Source: Chlorobium ferrooxidans DSM 13031
Lineage (GTDB): Bacteria > Bacteroidota > Chlorobiia > Chlorobiales > Chlorobiaceae
DNA: 63,605 bases
Assembly (NCBI RefSeq): GCF_000168715.1
Contig: NZ_AASE01000015.1
Span: 1 to 63,605 of the forward strand
Direction: 5' to 3'
Shown here: positions 8,404 through 17,434 of the stretch, in pieces
Layout of the letters: each line of letters begins with the position of its first letter
Position numbering within the stretch: position 1 is the first letter of the stretch
Position numbers and translations under genes: made by a program
Notes under the pieces: generated by a model
What the model saw: the letters and a program-made list of their open reading frames with translations, nothing else
What the model was told of the DNA's origin: nothing
The model's database searches: none

Positions 8404-11400
8404 ATGAGCAACCTCTTCAAAGGCGCGATTTTTGATCTGGATGGAGTGATCACAGGCACCGCAAAAGTGCACAGTCTGGCATGGGAGTCCATGTTCAATT
8501 TTTTCCTGAAAAATCATGCCGAAATCAACAACGAACCGTACGTTCCATTTGATCCGGCTCACGATTATCACAAATATGTAGATGGCAAACCCCGCATGGA
8601 GGGCGTCAAAAGCTTCCTTGCCTCGCGCGACATCGAACTGCCTTTCGGGGAACTGGATGACAATCCGGAAAAGGAGACGGTTTGCGGCCTCGGAAACCGC
8701 AAAAACAGCCTCTTCACCGAAATCCTCATCAAGGAGGGACCGGAAGTCTACACCTCATCCGTTGAGCTCATCAACAATCTGATCGCAAAAGGGGTCAGAA
8801 TCGGCATAGCCTCCTCAAGCCGCAACTGCCAGCTTATCCTGAAGCTCTCAAAACTTGAACATCTCTTTGAAACCCGTGTAGACGGTGAGGTCTCCATTGT
8901 GATGGGCCTTAAAGGCAAACCCAACCCTGATATTTTTGTAACCGCAGCCCGTAATCTCGGTCTTGAGCCGCATGAGTGCGTTGTGGTTGAGGATGCCATT
9001 TCGGGTGTTCAGGCGGGATCCAGAGGGAATTTCGGCATGGTACTCGGCATTGCCCGTGATATTGAAGGCGGAAAGCTGAAAGAAAACGGCGCCGATATTG
9101 TTGTCAGGGATCTGGCTGAAATAACCATTGAGGAGATCGAACAGTGGTTTACCGATGGGCTTGAACATGAAGGGTGGAACCTGACCTACACCGAGTTCTC
9201 CCCCAAGGATGAAAAGCTGCGTGAAACACTCACATCAACCGGCAACGGCTACCTTGGCGTCAGGGGGACCTACGAAGGTTCATCAATATCACACCATCAC
9301 TACCCCGGCACCTATATTGCCGGAATCTTCAATAAACTCCCCTCCGATGTACACGGTCAGACCATTTTCAACAACGACTTTGTCAACACACCGAACTGGC
9401 TGCCGATAGAGTTCAGAATCGGCGGCGGTGAGTTCATCGATCCTTTCGAGCAGAAAATACTCAGCTATCATCAGAACCTGTCACTCTCCGACGGCTCCAT
9501 GGAGAGAACGCTGGTCATACAGGACAATCTCGGCCGACTAACCAAAATCACCAGCAGGCGGTTTGCGAGCATGGACGACCCGCACCGCTGCGCCCTGAAG
9601 TTCACCCTGAAACCGGTCAACTACAGTGCAACCGTCGAGTTCCGCTCCTCGATTGATGGCAGGATCCAGAACAAGGGAGTTGCCCGTTACAGCGAACTCT
9701 CCTGTGACCATCTTGATCACGTCGGATCTGCCGCTGATCAGAAAAGCATGCTGCTGCATGTTCGTACCAATGTCTCTCACTATGAAATTGTAACGGCAGC
9801 CAGAACACGGGTTCTGTCGCATGGAAAGCAGATTGAGCCCAAACGCACGGTAATCAGCGAAAGCCGCTACATCGGCGAACTCTTCCAGCTCCATCTGACG
9901 CCCGAAAAAAGCTGCACCATTGAAAAACTGGTCACCATTCATACATCTCTCGACCACAACAGCACAGACGCACTGAAAGCCGCCAGAGCTGCCGTTGAAA
10001 AAGAGGTCTCGTTCGACGCTCTGCTTGAAGCAAGTACCGCTGCCTGGAAAAAAATCTGGGCGAAGGCTGACATCCAGATTGAAGGCGACCGCTACAGTCA
10101 GAAACTGCTCCGTCTGCATACCTATCATATGCTCTGCACCGCATCACCCCACAACCCCTCAATTGACGCCGGTATGCCGGCCAGGGGCCTTAACGGTGAA
10201 GCCTATCGCGGTCATATCTTCTGGGATGAGATCTTTATTCTCCCCTTCTTCAACCGCCATTTCCCCGAGATCTCCAAAGCGCTGCTCATGTACCGCTTCA
10301 ACCGGCTCGATGCCGCAAGGGAGTATGCCCGTGAGAACGGCTACAAGGGAGCGATGTTCCCCTGGCAGACCGCCGATGACGGCCATGAGGATACGCAGAT
10401 CATCCACTTTAATCCCAAAAGCGGTCACTGGGGACCCGACCTCAGCCGTATGCAGCGCCACGTATCGATTGCGGTGTTCTACAACGTCTGGCGTTACATC
10501 TACGATACCGGTGATACCGACTTCCTGAATGCCTGCGGTGCCGAGCTGATGTTTGAGATTGCACGGTTCTGGGCCTCCATCGCCCACCACTCTGCCGAGA
10601 CCGGCAAATACCATATCGAAGGCGTTATGGGACCGGACGAGTTCCATGAAACCCTTCCCGGAAGCGGCAAGGAGGGACTGAAGGATAATGCCTATACCAA
10701 CATCATGACGGTATGGCTCCTCGGAAAAGCTGTTGAAATCGGTGAAACCATCGACCCTGCAATTCTCCGCCACCTGATTGAGAAAATCCATCTCGGCTTT
10801 GACGAACTGCAGCAGTGGCGTGATATCAGCAACAACCTCAATATCCTGATTGATGAAGCGGGGGTTATCGAGCAGTTCGATGGCTACATGGGCCTCAAGG
10901 AGCTGGACTGGAAACACTACCGGACCACATACGGCAACATCCACCGGATGGACAGGATCCTGAAAGCCGAGGGCGATTCTCCCGATCTCTACAAGGTTGC
11001 AAAACAGCCGGATGTCCTGATGACCTTCTACACCCTCTCACCGGGCGAGGTAGCCGAACTGCTCGGAAAGATCGGTTACCGGCTGCCGGACTCCTTTACG
11101 CTGGTCAGAAACAACTACGCCTACTATGAGCCCAGAACAAGTCATGGCTCCACCCTGAGCAAGGTTGTCCACAGCATTATCTCCAGCTACCTTGAGGACG
11201 GCCATGAGATGGCATGGAAATGGTTTGCCGAAGCCCTGAAAAGCGATATTGAGGATACCCAGGGCGGCACGACCCAGGAGGGTATTCACTGCGGTGTCAT
11301 GGCCGGTACTCTTGATACGGTTACCCGTTACTTTGCCGGTATCTCCTTCTACAACGAGAAGCTCAATGTCCATCCCAACCTGCCTGACCAGTGGAAAAAA

Positions 11401-11565
11401 CTGACCCTGAATGTCTGTTTCCGCAATAACAGTTATACTATCGCCATTTCAAGAAACAATGTCGAAGTAACCCTGATTGACGCAGCCGAGAGTACAATTC
11501 CCGCCTGCATTGTAGGAGAGCATATCACCCTGAAAAAAGGAGTTGCCTACCACTCGGCGAAATGA
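8404..11565 (+). CDS. Fusion: beta-phosphoglucomutase-like HAD domain + GH65 glycoside phosphorylase/hydrolase
   Basis: A 1053-residue two-enzyme protein. Residues 1-250 form a beta-phosphoglucomutase-type HAD domain with FDLDGV (D11, D13) and [13 protein letters not shown] near 197-209. From about residue 257 a full GH65 protein follows, with the N-terminal sandwich ([13 protein letters not shown]), then the (alpha/alpha)6 barrel. GPDEFHE holds the expected catalytic acid E746. In GH65 phosphorylases, alpha-disaccharides such as trehalose or maltose yield beta-glucose-1-phosphate, which beta-PGM converts to glucose-6-phosphate, so the fusion is a coherent pathway. The exact disaccharide cannot be read, and a hydrolase is possible. 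The adjacent phosphatase-like gene supports trehalose. Confidence 0.88.
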   Translation: MSNLFKGAIFDLDGVITGTAKVHSLAWESMFNFFLKNHAEINNEPYVPFDPAHDYHKYVDGKPRMEGVKSFLASRDIELPFGELDDNPEKETVCGLGNRKNSLFTEILIKEGPEVYTSSVELINNLIAKGVRIGIASSSRNCQLILKLSKLEHLFETRVDGEVSIVMGLKGKPNPDIFVTAARNLGLEPHECVVVEDAISGVQAGSRGNFGMVLGIARDIEGGKLKENGADIVVRDLAEITIEEIEQWFTDGLEHEGWNLTYTEFSPKDEKLRETLTSTGNGYLGVRGTYEGSSISHHHYPGTYIAGIFNKLPSDVHGQTIFNNDFVNTPNWLPIEFRIGGGEFIDPFEQKILSYHQNLSLSDGSMERTLVIQDNLGRLTKITSRRFASMDDPHRCALKFTLKPVNYSATVEFRSSIDGRIQNKGVARYSELSCDHLDHVGSAADQKSMLLHVRTNVSHYEIVTAARTRVLSHGKQIEPKRTVISESRYIGELFQLHLTPEKSCTIEKLVTIHTSLDHNSTDALKAARAAVEKEVSFDALLEASTAAWKKIWAKADIQIEGDRYSQKLLRLHTYHMLCTASPHNPSIDAGMPARGLNGEAYRGHIFWDEIFILPFFNRHFPEISKALLMYRFNRLDAAREYARENGYKGAMFPWQTADDGHEDTQIIHFNPKSGHWGPDLSRMQRHVSIAVFYNVWRYIYDTGDTDFLNACGAELMFEIARFWASIAHHSAETGKYHIEGVMGPDEFHETLPGSGKEGLKDNAYTNIMTVWLLGKAVEIGETIDPAILRHLIEKIHLGFDELQQWRDISNNLNILIDEAGVIEQFDGYMGLKELDWKHYRTTYGNIHRMDRILKAEGDSPDLYKVAKQPDVLMTFYTLSPGEVAELLGKIGYRLPDSFTLVRNNYAYYEPRTSHGSTLSKVVHSIISSYLEDGHEMAWKWFAEALKSDIEDTQGGTTQEGIHCGVMAGTLDTVTRYFAGISFYNEKLNVHPNLPDQWKKLTLNVCFRNNSYTIAISRNNVEVTLIDAAESTIPACIVGEHITLKKGVAYHSAK

Positions 11566-11572
11566 TAACCTG

Positions 11573-11612
11573 ACGGGGGGCGGAAGCACCGCTCCCCGTA
11601 ATTGTTTTTTTT
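11573..11612 (+). terminator. Intrinsic terminator after the HAD-GH65 operon
   Basis: An 11-bp stem with one G.T pair (ACGGGGGGCGG with CCGCTCCCCGT, 11573-11583 and 11589-11599) and a 5-nt loop is followed by AATTG and an eight-T run at 11605-11612. It ends the two-gene trehalose-type operon and separates it from queA. Confidence 0.85.
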
Positions 11613-11681
11613 GCCTCTGAAAAAGCCTTATTTTCTTTTTTTGATTCGTTTCATAATCGATGACATACTGCCTGACCCCTT

Positions 11682-12722
11682 ATGCGCCTGTCCAATTTTC
11701 GATATACCCTGCCTAAAACAAAAATAGCCGATCAGCCGACCGAGCCCAGAGACAAATGCAGGCTGATGGTATTGAACCGCAGAAAAAAGGATATTGATCA
11801 TAAGATGTTCGACGATATCGTATCCTATTTCAAAAAAGGCGACCTGCTGATTCTGAACAACAGCAGGGTATTTCCGGCAAAAATATTCGGTCAGAAGGAG
11901 AAAACCGATGCCAAGATCGAAGTCTTTCTGCTCAGGGTACTTAACAAGGAGGCCGGACTCTGGGACGTACTCGTTGATCCGGCAAGAAAGGTAAGGGTAG
12001 GGAACAAAATCTATTTCGAGGAGGATGTCGTAGCCGAGGTTGTTGACAACACCACCTCCAGGGGAAGAACCATACGGTTTCTCAATCCGGAGATCGATGT
12101 CTTCAGCCTTGTTGAACGGATCGGCAACATCCCCCTGCCGCCCTACTTCACCCGTCCACCGGTTGAATCGGACAAGGAGAACTATCAGACCGTCTATGCA
12201 AGCCAGACAGGAGCCGTTGTAGCACCGATGGCCGGGCTCCATTTCACCATGCCCCTCCTTCAGAAAATCCAGAAAATCGGCGTTAAAATCCTGCCCATCA
12301 CCCTCCACCCGAGCCTGAGCACCTTCAACGCCATCGAGGTCGAGGATGTATCGAAACACAAGATGGATTCGGAATATTTCAATATTCCCTACCAGACTGC
12401 AATGGAGATCAATGAGACCAAGGTCAACAAAACCGGCCGGATCATTGCTGTAGGTACCACGACATGCCGTGTGCTCGAAGCCAATGCCACGGTTGATGGC
12501 AAGATCAAATTCGGAAGAGGGTGGACCGACAAATTCATCTACCCGCCCTACCAGTTCAAGGTAACCGATGCGCTTTTGACCAATTTTCAGCAGCCCGAAA
12601 CCACTCTGCTTATGGCCGTCAGCGCCTTTGCAGAACACCGGTTGCTGATGGAGGCCTATAAAACAGCACTGAAGGGTGATTATCAATTTCTGGCATATGG
12701 AGATGCCATGTTCATCCATTAA
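11682..12722 (+). CDS. queA: S-adenosylmethionine:tRNA ribosyltransferase-isomerase QueA
   Basis: A 346-residue enzyme that transfers the ribose of SAM to preQ1 in tRNA, making epoxyqueuosine. The N-terminal LSNFRYTLPKTKIADQP and the LMVLNRR segment are diagnostic. So are VFPAKIFGQK, the GLHFT segment in the middle and the C-terminal FSPP-like FIYPPYQFKVTDALLTNFQ. Normal length. It lies 23 bp upstream of ispD on the same strand. Confidence 0.97.
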   Translation: MRLSNFRYTLPKTKIADQPTEPRDKCRLMVLNRRKKDIDHKMFDDIVSYFKKGDLLILNNSRVFPAKIFGQKEKTDAKIEVFLLRVLNKEAGLWDVLVDPARKVRVGNKIYFEEDVVAEVVDNTTSRGRTIRFLNPEIDVFSLVERIGNIPLPPYFTRPPVESDKENYQTVYASQTGAVVAPMAGLHFTMPLLQKIQKIGVKILPITLHPSLSTFNAIEVEDVSKHKMDSEYFNIPYQTAMEINETKVNKTGRIIAVGTTTCRVLEANATVDGKIKFGRGWTDKFIYPPYQFKVTDALLTNFQQPETTLLMAVSAFAEHRLLMEAYKTALKGDYQFLAYGDAMFIH

Positions 12723-12745
12723 CCGGAAGTACTTCCCTCTTTATC

Positions 12746-13477
12746 ATGAACTCCTTTGCCATTATTGCCGCCAGCGGTATAGGAAAACGAATGCAGCTCA
12801 AGGAGGGGCAGAGCAAGCAGCTGCTTTCGATCGGAGGCTATCCGGTTATTCATCATACCATTCGTGCCTTTCAGCAGGCCAAATCCGTCACGGCGATCTA
12901 TATTGCCACAAAAGAGGAGAACATCCCTACACTTGAAGAGATGGCTGCCAAATCAGGATTCACCAAGCTGAAAGCGGTTATTGAGGGTGGAAAGGAGCGG
13001 CAGGATTCGGTCTACAACTGTATCAAGGCGATTGAAGGCCAAATGCGCACCTCCGGCACAGCTCCGGATACCATTCTGGTTCATGACGGGGCTCGGCCGT
13101 TCATACAGCCGGAAGAGATCGATGAAATAGCCCGGCTCTCCATGCAGTATGGCGCCTGTGTACCGGCAAACCGCCCCAAGGATACCATCAAGTATATCGG
13201 AACCGATCCGGAGTTTTTCGGCGCAACGCTTGAGCGCAGCAGGCTGCTCCAGGTACAGACCCCCCAGGGATTCAGCTCATCACTGCTCGTTCAGGCTCAT
13301 GAACAGGCGCTGCTTGAAGGGTGGTATGCAACGGACGATGCCGCACTGGTTGAGCGGTTTTTTCCTGAGCAGCCTGTCAAAATTTTCGAGACCGGTTATC
13401 ACAACATCAAGATTACAACTCCCGAAGATATCCCGGTTGCCGAAGCGATTTACAGCCAGATTACAAGCGGCAGGTAA
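12746..13477 (+). CDS. ispD: 2-C-methyl-D-erythritol 4-phosphate cytidylyltransferase IspD
   Basis: A 243-residue nucleotidyltransferase of the non-mevalonate isoprenoid pathway. It couples MEP to CTP, feeding quinone, carotenoid and chlorophyll phytyl/farnesyl tails. Visible motifs are IIAASGIGKRMQ (residues 5-16), KQLL, VHDGARPF (near 111-118), the QTPQGF segment (near 171-176) and TDDAALVE. It is co-directional with queA. A weak hairpin follows before the tRNA genes. Confidence 0.96.
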   Translation: MNSFAIIAASGIGKRMQLKEGQSKQLLSIGGYPVIHHTIRAFQQAKSVTAIYIATKEENIPTLEEMAAKSGFTKLKAVIEGGKERQDSVYNCIKAIEGQMRTSGTAPDTILVHDGARPFIQPEEIDEIARLSMQYGACVPANRPKDTIKYIGTDPEFFGATLERSRLLQVQTPQGFSSSLLVQAHEQALLEGWYATDDAALVERFFPEQPVKIFETGYHNIKITTPEDIPVAEAIYSQITSGR

Positions 13478-13498
13478 CAACAGGAAAAAGAACAAATA

Positions 13499-13520
13499 AA
13501 GCACACAGTGCTTGTTTATT
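13499..13520 (+). terminator. Possible weak terminator after ispD
   Basis: AAGCAC (13499-13504), loop ACA, and GTGCTT (13508-13513) form a 6-bp stem followed by GTTTATT. It sits between ispD and the two tRNA genes, so it may keep ispD transcription from entering them. The stem is short and the T-tract interrupted. Confidence 0.4.
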
Positions 13521-13555
13521 GATTACTGCTATTGTATATTTTCAGCCCGGAAAAT

Positions 13556-13632
13556 GGTGAGGTAGCTCAGTTGGTTAGAGCACAGGATTCATAACCCTGA
13601 GGTCGAGGGTTCAACTCCCTCTCTCACCACCA
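13556..13632 (+). tRNA. tRNA-Met (anticodon CAT)
   Basis: A 77-nt cloverleaf with encoded CCA. The acceptor GGTGAGG pairs with TCTCACC (one G.U), the D-stem is GCTC/GAGC and the T-arm is GAGGG-TTCAACT-CCCTC. The anticodon loop TTCATAA gives CAT. The closing pair of the anticodon stem is an A.C mismatch. The D-arm GCTCAGTTGGTTAGAGC resembles elongator tRNA-Met. A lysidine-modified tRNA-Ile with the same anticodon cannot be fully excluded. Confidence 0.9.
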
Positions 13633-13639
13633 AGGTAAA

Positions 13640-13712
13640 GCGGGTGTAACTCAGTTGGTAGAGTGTTTGCTTCCCAAGCAAAATGTCGCGAGTTCGAATC
13701 TCGTCACCCGCT
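13640..13712 (+). tRNA. tRNA-Gly (anticodon CCC)
   Basis: A cloverleaf with acceptor GCGGGTG/CACCCGC, D-stem ACTC/GAGT, anticodon stem TTTGC/GCAAA with loop TTCCCAA (anticodon CCC, reading GGG), and T-arm GCGAG-TTCGAAT-CTCGT. The discriminator is T and no CCA is encoded, unlike the tRNA-Met seven bases upstream. The two are probably one transcript. Confidence 0.9.
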
Positions 13713-13744
13713 CATCTACCGGAACAACTCTTATTCCCCCTCTC

Positions 13745-14194
13745 ATGACACCATCTTCCATTTTTCAGGGACCTGTCACCATTGAGGAGATCAACTCCAC
13801 CCAGATCATTGATGGCCAGATGGCCCGTCATCTCGGCATAGAAATGACCGAAATCGGCATGGACTTCATGACCGCCAGAATGCCCGTTGACCACCGCACC
13901 ATCCAGCGTATCGGTATTCTGCACGGAGGCGCATCCCTTGCCCTGGCTGAAACTGTTGGAAGCATTGCAGCATCCTACGCTGTTGACCGCGAGCAGTTCT
14001 ACATTGTCGGCCAGGAGATCAATGCCAACCATATCCGACCGGTCAAAAGCGGCTTTGTCCATGCCAGAGCAACCCCCCTCCATCTCGGCAGAAGCTCGCA
14101 GGTCTGGGATATCAGAATAAAGAGTGATGAGGGTAAACTGGTTTGTGTAAGCCGCTTTACCGTTGCTGTTCTGAAAAAAGCACCAACAGCCTGA
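13745..14194 (+). CDS. Hotdog-fold acyl-CoA thioesterase (PaaI/MenI-like)
   Basis: A 149-residue protein of the YdiI/PaaI branch. The active-site segment LHGGASLALAETVGS (HGG at 60-62, catalytic Glu E69) is nearly identical in pattern to E. coli MenI, the DHNA-CoA hydrolase. Green sulfur bacteria make menaquinone, so a MenI role is plausible but not proved. The start is set at the ATG at 13745: the same frame runs upstream into the tRNA-Gly gene, and translation from there would be spurious. Confidence 0.85.
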   Translation: MTPSSIFQGPVTIEEINSTQIIDGQMARHLGIEMTEIGMDFMTARMPVDHRTIQRIGILHGGASLALAETVGSIAASYAVDREQFYIVGQEINANHIRPVKSGFVHARATPLHLGRSSQVWDIRIKSDEGKLVCVSRFTVAVLKKAPTA

Positions 14195-14355
14195 ATCCCG
14201 GAGATCGTCGTCTCACCCCCAAACCCCACAGGGCAATGAAATAGCGCTGCCACAGTGATGTTTTTTGGGGTCTGCGGTCAGTTTTATTGAAAAGTTTTCA
14301 TACCTTGTACCTTTCGTAGTAAAAGTTTTTACACACCTATTGCAGATTACAGGGT

Positions 14356-15765
14356 ATGCAGACCATACAATCAGATACTGTCGTCTCTCCGCTTCAACCC
14401 GCCTCAGATATCTCAGAGGAAGTTCTTCATCAGCTTGCCGCACAGCAGAAATCACGCAAAAAGTGGCTTCTTGTCCAGCCGATAAGCAACACCAGCATGA
14501 TGGTGGATTCAGGATCGGTGAGCATGCCCTTGAATCTGATCATGGTTGCCACCCTTGTCGGCAAGCTCTTTGATGTCACCTTTATTGATGAGCGGCTCGG
14601 TAATAGCGTCCCTGAAGATCTTTCGGGATTCGATGTTGTTGCCATTACTTCACGCACCCTGAACGCCACCAAGGCCTACCGGATCGGTGACGCCGCACTG
14701 CGTCAGGGCAAGACAGTTATCCTTGGAGGGGTTCATCCCACCATGCTGCATGATGAGGCTGCTGCGCACTGCACCAGCGTGGTCTACGGCGAAATAGAGT
14801 CGATCTGGACGGAGCTGGCCACCGATGTGCTCACCGGTAAAATGAAGCCCATCTACCGGGCCAAAGAGCTGAAGCCGATGGGCAGCATGATCCACCCCGA
14901 TTTCAGTTACGCCCTCACTTCACCTTCGGCAAAAAAATACAGCTCCCTGATTCCCATTTTGGCAACAAAGGGATGCCCTGTTGGATGCAACTTCTGCACC
15001 ACACCGACCATATACGGCAAAAACTACCGCTACCGCGAGCTTGACCTGGTGCTTGACGAGATGCGCTACCACCAGAAACGGCTCAACAAGGAGAAGATCA
15101 ACTTCTCCTTCATGGATGACAACATCAGCTTCCGCCCGCAGTACTTCATGACGCTGCTTGAAGAGATGGCAAAACTCGGCGTGCACTGGAACGCCAATAT
15201 CTCCATGAACTTTCTCGACAAGCCTGAAGTCGCTGAGCTGGCCGGACGTTCAGGCTGCGATTTGCTCAGCATCGGCTTTGAGTCGCTCAATCCCGAAACC
15301 CTGAAAAGTGTCCATAAGGGATCCAACCGCCTGGGCAACTATGAGACCGTGGTGAGCAATCTCCACAAGAACGGCATTGCCATCCAGGGCTACTTCATGT
15401 TCGGTTTTGACAACGATACCGAAGAGAGCTTCCAGCTCACCTACGACTTCATCATGAAGAACCGGATCGAGTTCCCGGTATTTTCGCTGGTGACCCCCTT
15501 CCCCGGCACCCCCTATTTCGACGAGATGAAGCCCCGCATCCGCCACTTCGACTGGGACAAGTACGACACCTATCACTACATGTTCGAACCGAGCAAAATG
15601 TCGGGCGAAAAGCTGCTCTCAAACTTTGTCAAGCTCCAGAAAGAGGTATACAAAGGCCGCTCCATCATGCAGCGCATGAAAGGCAAACCGCTCAACTGGG
15701 TCTGGTTTGTCAACTACATGATGCACCGCTTCACCAAAAAGCTCTCAACCGAGTATTACTATTGA
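14356..15765 (+). CDS. bchR: Cobalamin-type radical SAM methyltransferase, probably BchR (C-12 methyltransferase)
   Basis: A 469-residue protein with an N-terminal B12-binding-like domain (about residues 40-170, with GGVHPTM) and a radical SAM core holding C207-x3-C211-x2-C214 in KGCPVGCNFC. GFESLNPETLKSVHKG and the PFPGTPY segment are typical of B12-radical SAM enzymes such as BchE, BchQ and BchR. BchR methylates C-12 of bacteriochlorophyllides c/d/e. I favour BchR over BchQ because, as I recall, the C. tepidum gene lies close to ispD, as here. BchQ or another family member remains possible. Confidence 0.65.
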   Translation: MQTIQSDTVVSPLQPASDISEEVLHQLAAQQKSRKKWLLVQPISNTSMMVDSGSVSMPLNLIMVATLVGKLFDVTFIDERLGNSVPEDLSGFDVVAITSRTLNATKAYRIGDAALRQGKTVILGGVHPTMLHDEAAAHCTSVVYGEIESIWTELATDVLTGKMKPIYRAKELKPMGSMIHPDFSYALTSPSAKKYSSLIPILATKGCPVGCNFCTTPTIYGKNYRYRELDLVLDEMRYHQKRLNKEKINFSFMDDNISFRPQYFMTLLEEMAKLGVHWNANISMNFLDKPEVAELAGRSGCDLLSIGFESLNPETLKSVHKGSNRLGNYETVVSNLHKNGIAIQGYFMFGFDNDTEESFQLTYDFIMKNRIEFPVFSLVTPFPGTPYFDEMKPRIRHFDWDKYDTYHYMFEPSKMSGEKLLSNFVKLQKEVYKGRSIMQRMKGKPLNWVWFVNYMMHRFTKKLSTEYYY

Positions 15766-15808
15766 GGGATTTCTGGCGGGAGGAGAAGAAAATGTGCGGA
15801 ACCGACCT

Positions 15809-16354
15809 TTACCTGTTGCATTGAGGGTTTACGACGTACAATGAATCCGAATCCCAGTTGACCGGATTATTGAGGATATATTCCCTGATGCGATTCAATT
15901 CCGGTTCGTTACGGATGATGCGTTCCCAGTAATTACGTTGCCAGACGTCATGGACATTTGTGTTTTGACGCATCCATGTTGTAACCCCGATTTTGAACCC
16001 ACGAACAATTGACCCGATGGTTTTTGATGTGCCACTGGGCTGTATGGGCGTTATTGGTGGTTTTCTGGGCGGGTTTGGTGAATCGGCAATAGCCACAATC
16101 CCGTGAACATGATTGGGCATAACAACGAATGCATCCAATTCAACATGTGGAAAATGCACAGGTATTTCATTCCAACACCGTTCAATCATCCTGCCTGAAT
16201 CGTTCAAATGCATTTCGCCATCGGTAATTTGACCGAACAGCGAAAAACGATTGTGGGTACAAATGGTTATGAAATAGGCTCCCGACCGGGAATAATCGTA
16301 TCCCGATAACCTGATGGAACGGCGGTGAAGATTTTGGGTGGGATCGCATTTCAT
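15809..16354 (-). mobile_element. REP-associated tyrosine transposase (RAYT, Y1/IS200-like)
   Basis: A 181-residue single-strand transposase homologue. RLSGYDYSRSGAYFITICT is the family N-terminus, and the HUH-type metal motif lies in MPNHVHGIV (H82, H84). The candidate catalytic tyrosine is in RIREYILNNP (Y159), after VWQRNYWERII. RAYTs are domesticated IS200 relatives that act on REP palindromes. A matching palindrome lies about 40 bp upstream of this gene. The frame appears intact. Confidence 0.9.
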
Positions 16355-16390
16355 GGATGATGCGATGTCGAATAATTTATTGGGATTGGG

Positions 16391-16435
16391 GTGTAGGGGC
16401 GAAAAATTTTTCGCCCTTACAATTCGCCCCTACAC
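16391..16435. repeat. REP-like nested palindrome next to the RAYT gene
   Basis: The outer arms GTGTAGGGGCGAA (16391-16403) and TTCGCCCCTACAC (16423-16435) are perfect complements. Nested inside is the palindrome formed by GGGCGAAAAA and TTTTTCGCCC (16397-16416). Similar TGTAGGGGCG words occur at 43470-43480 and, as TGTAAGGGCGGG, near 60687, so this is part of a dispersed family. Confidence 0.85.
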
Positions 16436-16612
16436 AATACGTCTGCACCTATACCGAATTTTTTACCTAAAATTACGTATAATTACTGTATAGACAAATC
16501 AAAACACGCAATCAGGGCAATTGCATAGACATCGGAATTGCCGGCTGGTTGACGTAAACGAAGCACAGCTCCCAACTGAAGAGTGTATTAATTTGACAGC
16601 GCTTTTCTGAAT

Positions 16613-17008
16613 TCACCAGATGGTATGAAGCATCGGGGCGGCCCGGAGGTTACGATCTGCGGTCACCAGCGGAGTTTTTGTCACAAGAGAAGATGCGCTG
16701 ATGATTCTGTCTGCGGGATCACTGTTGATTGTTGCGGGAAGGGTTACAGAGAGCTGCGCAATTTGCGGAGTGATTTCCTGGAAAACATAGTTATTTGCAG
16801 CCTTGAGCAAATCAATCAACTCAGAGTACGATAAATCGATTTCAACTCTCTTTTTCTTCATGAGCATGGCAATTTCCCACAAGGAAATTGAGCAGAAAAG
16901 TATCCCATCTGAATCATTGGCCTTTTGTAATGCAGATTTGGCCTTATTGCTCAGCAATTCCGGCTGGAGGGCATCCCATAGAATTATGTGCGTATCAACG
17001 GTGATCAC
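16613..17008 (-). CDS. VapC-like PIN-domain toxin
   Basis: A PIN-domain endoribonuclease of about 131 residues. Acidic active-site residues are the D in TVDTHIILWD, the E in SLWEIAML, and the D in DPADRIISAS with D near TADRNL. I place the start at GTG 17008 because it gives the family-typical VITVDTHI N-terminus, overlaps the antitoxin stop as GTGA, and has GGGAGG ten bases upstream. An ATG at 17026 would add six residues and put that site inside the gene. Confidence 0.85.
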   Translation of the reverse strand: MITVDTHIILWDALQPELLSNKAKSALQKANDSDGILFCSISLWEIAMLMKKKRVEIDLSYSELIDLLKAANNYVFQEITPQIAQLSVTLPATINSDPADRIISASSLVTKTPLVTADRNLRAAPMLHTIW

Positions 17009-17238
17009 TCTTTCCCTGCCTCCCATTGTTCATCAACAGGTGAAAGCACGTCGTGCAGAACCGCCGTTCCGGAAATCTCCTTCAGTTTCATTCGTGCAAT
17101 CTTTTGGGTGTTTACTGGAGGTACAATATGGGCAACTACTTTGCCCATTGAGGTAACCTCAACGGTTTCACCATGTTCAACGCGTTGCATCACTTTTTTC
17201 AGGTTGGAACGCAACTCACTCACCGCAATGGTCGCCAT
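17005..17238 (-). CDS. Phd/YefM-family antitoxin
   Basis: A 77-residue protein starting MATIAVSELRSNLKKVMQRVEHGETVEVT in sense (shown here only by its motif VSELRSNL and the HGETVEVTSMGKVVAHIVP strand). This is the Phd/YefM DNA-binding fold followed by a toxin-binding tail. It is translated first and overlaps the PIN toxin by four bases, the usual layout of autoregulated modules. Confidence 0.88.
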   Translation of the reverse strand: MATIAVSELRSNLKKVMQRVEHGETVEVTSMGKVVAHIVPPVNTQKIARMKLKEISGTAVLHDVLSPVDEQWEAGKE

Positions 17239-17397
17239 TATATTTCCATTTATCTATTAACGTACAACCCTATTGTACAAAATGAATGGCAATTTTCAAA
17301 TGGTTTTGCGAAGGGAGGGTTATCAAACTGGCGCCCGATTGGGATTAAACCGGATGGAATGGCCGGGACGAATGAACTGAACCGAAATATCATAACA

Positions 17398-17426
17398 AAA
17401 AGAGGCTGACACTGTCAGCCTCTTTT
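17398..17426 (-). terminator. Intrinsic terminator after aspS
   Basis: A perfect 13-bp stem (AAAAGAGGCTGAC/GTCAGCCTCTTTT, loop ACT) lies just beyond the aspS stop. On the minus strand it ends in CTCTTTTTG. It is the first strong terminator seen downstream of the pssA-to-aspS run. Confidence 0.88.
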
Positions 17427-17434
17427 GCATTCAT

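Noticed and set aside
9538..10944. Long minus-strand frames (196 and 261 codons) opposite the GH65 gene
   Set aside because: They are antisense to a gene with clear catalytic motifs, lack any recognisable domain and reflect codon bias of the true strand.
11628..12719. 363-codon minus-strand frame opposite queA
   Set aside because: It mirrors queA almost exactly, and queA has full family similarity. The antisense product has no known pattern.
13655..13744. Upstream extension of the hotdog thioesterase frame
   Set aside because: It begins inside tRNA-Gly and the extra residues match no family; the ATG at 13745 is preferred.
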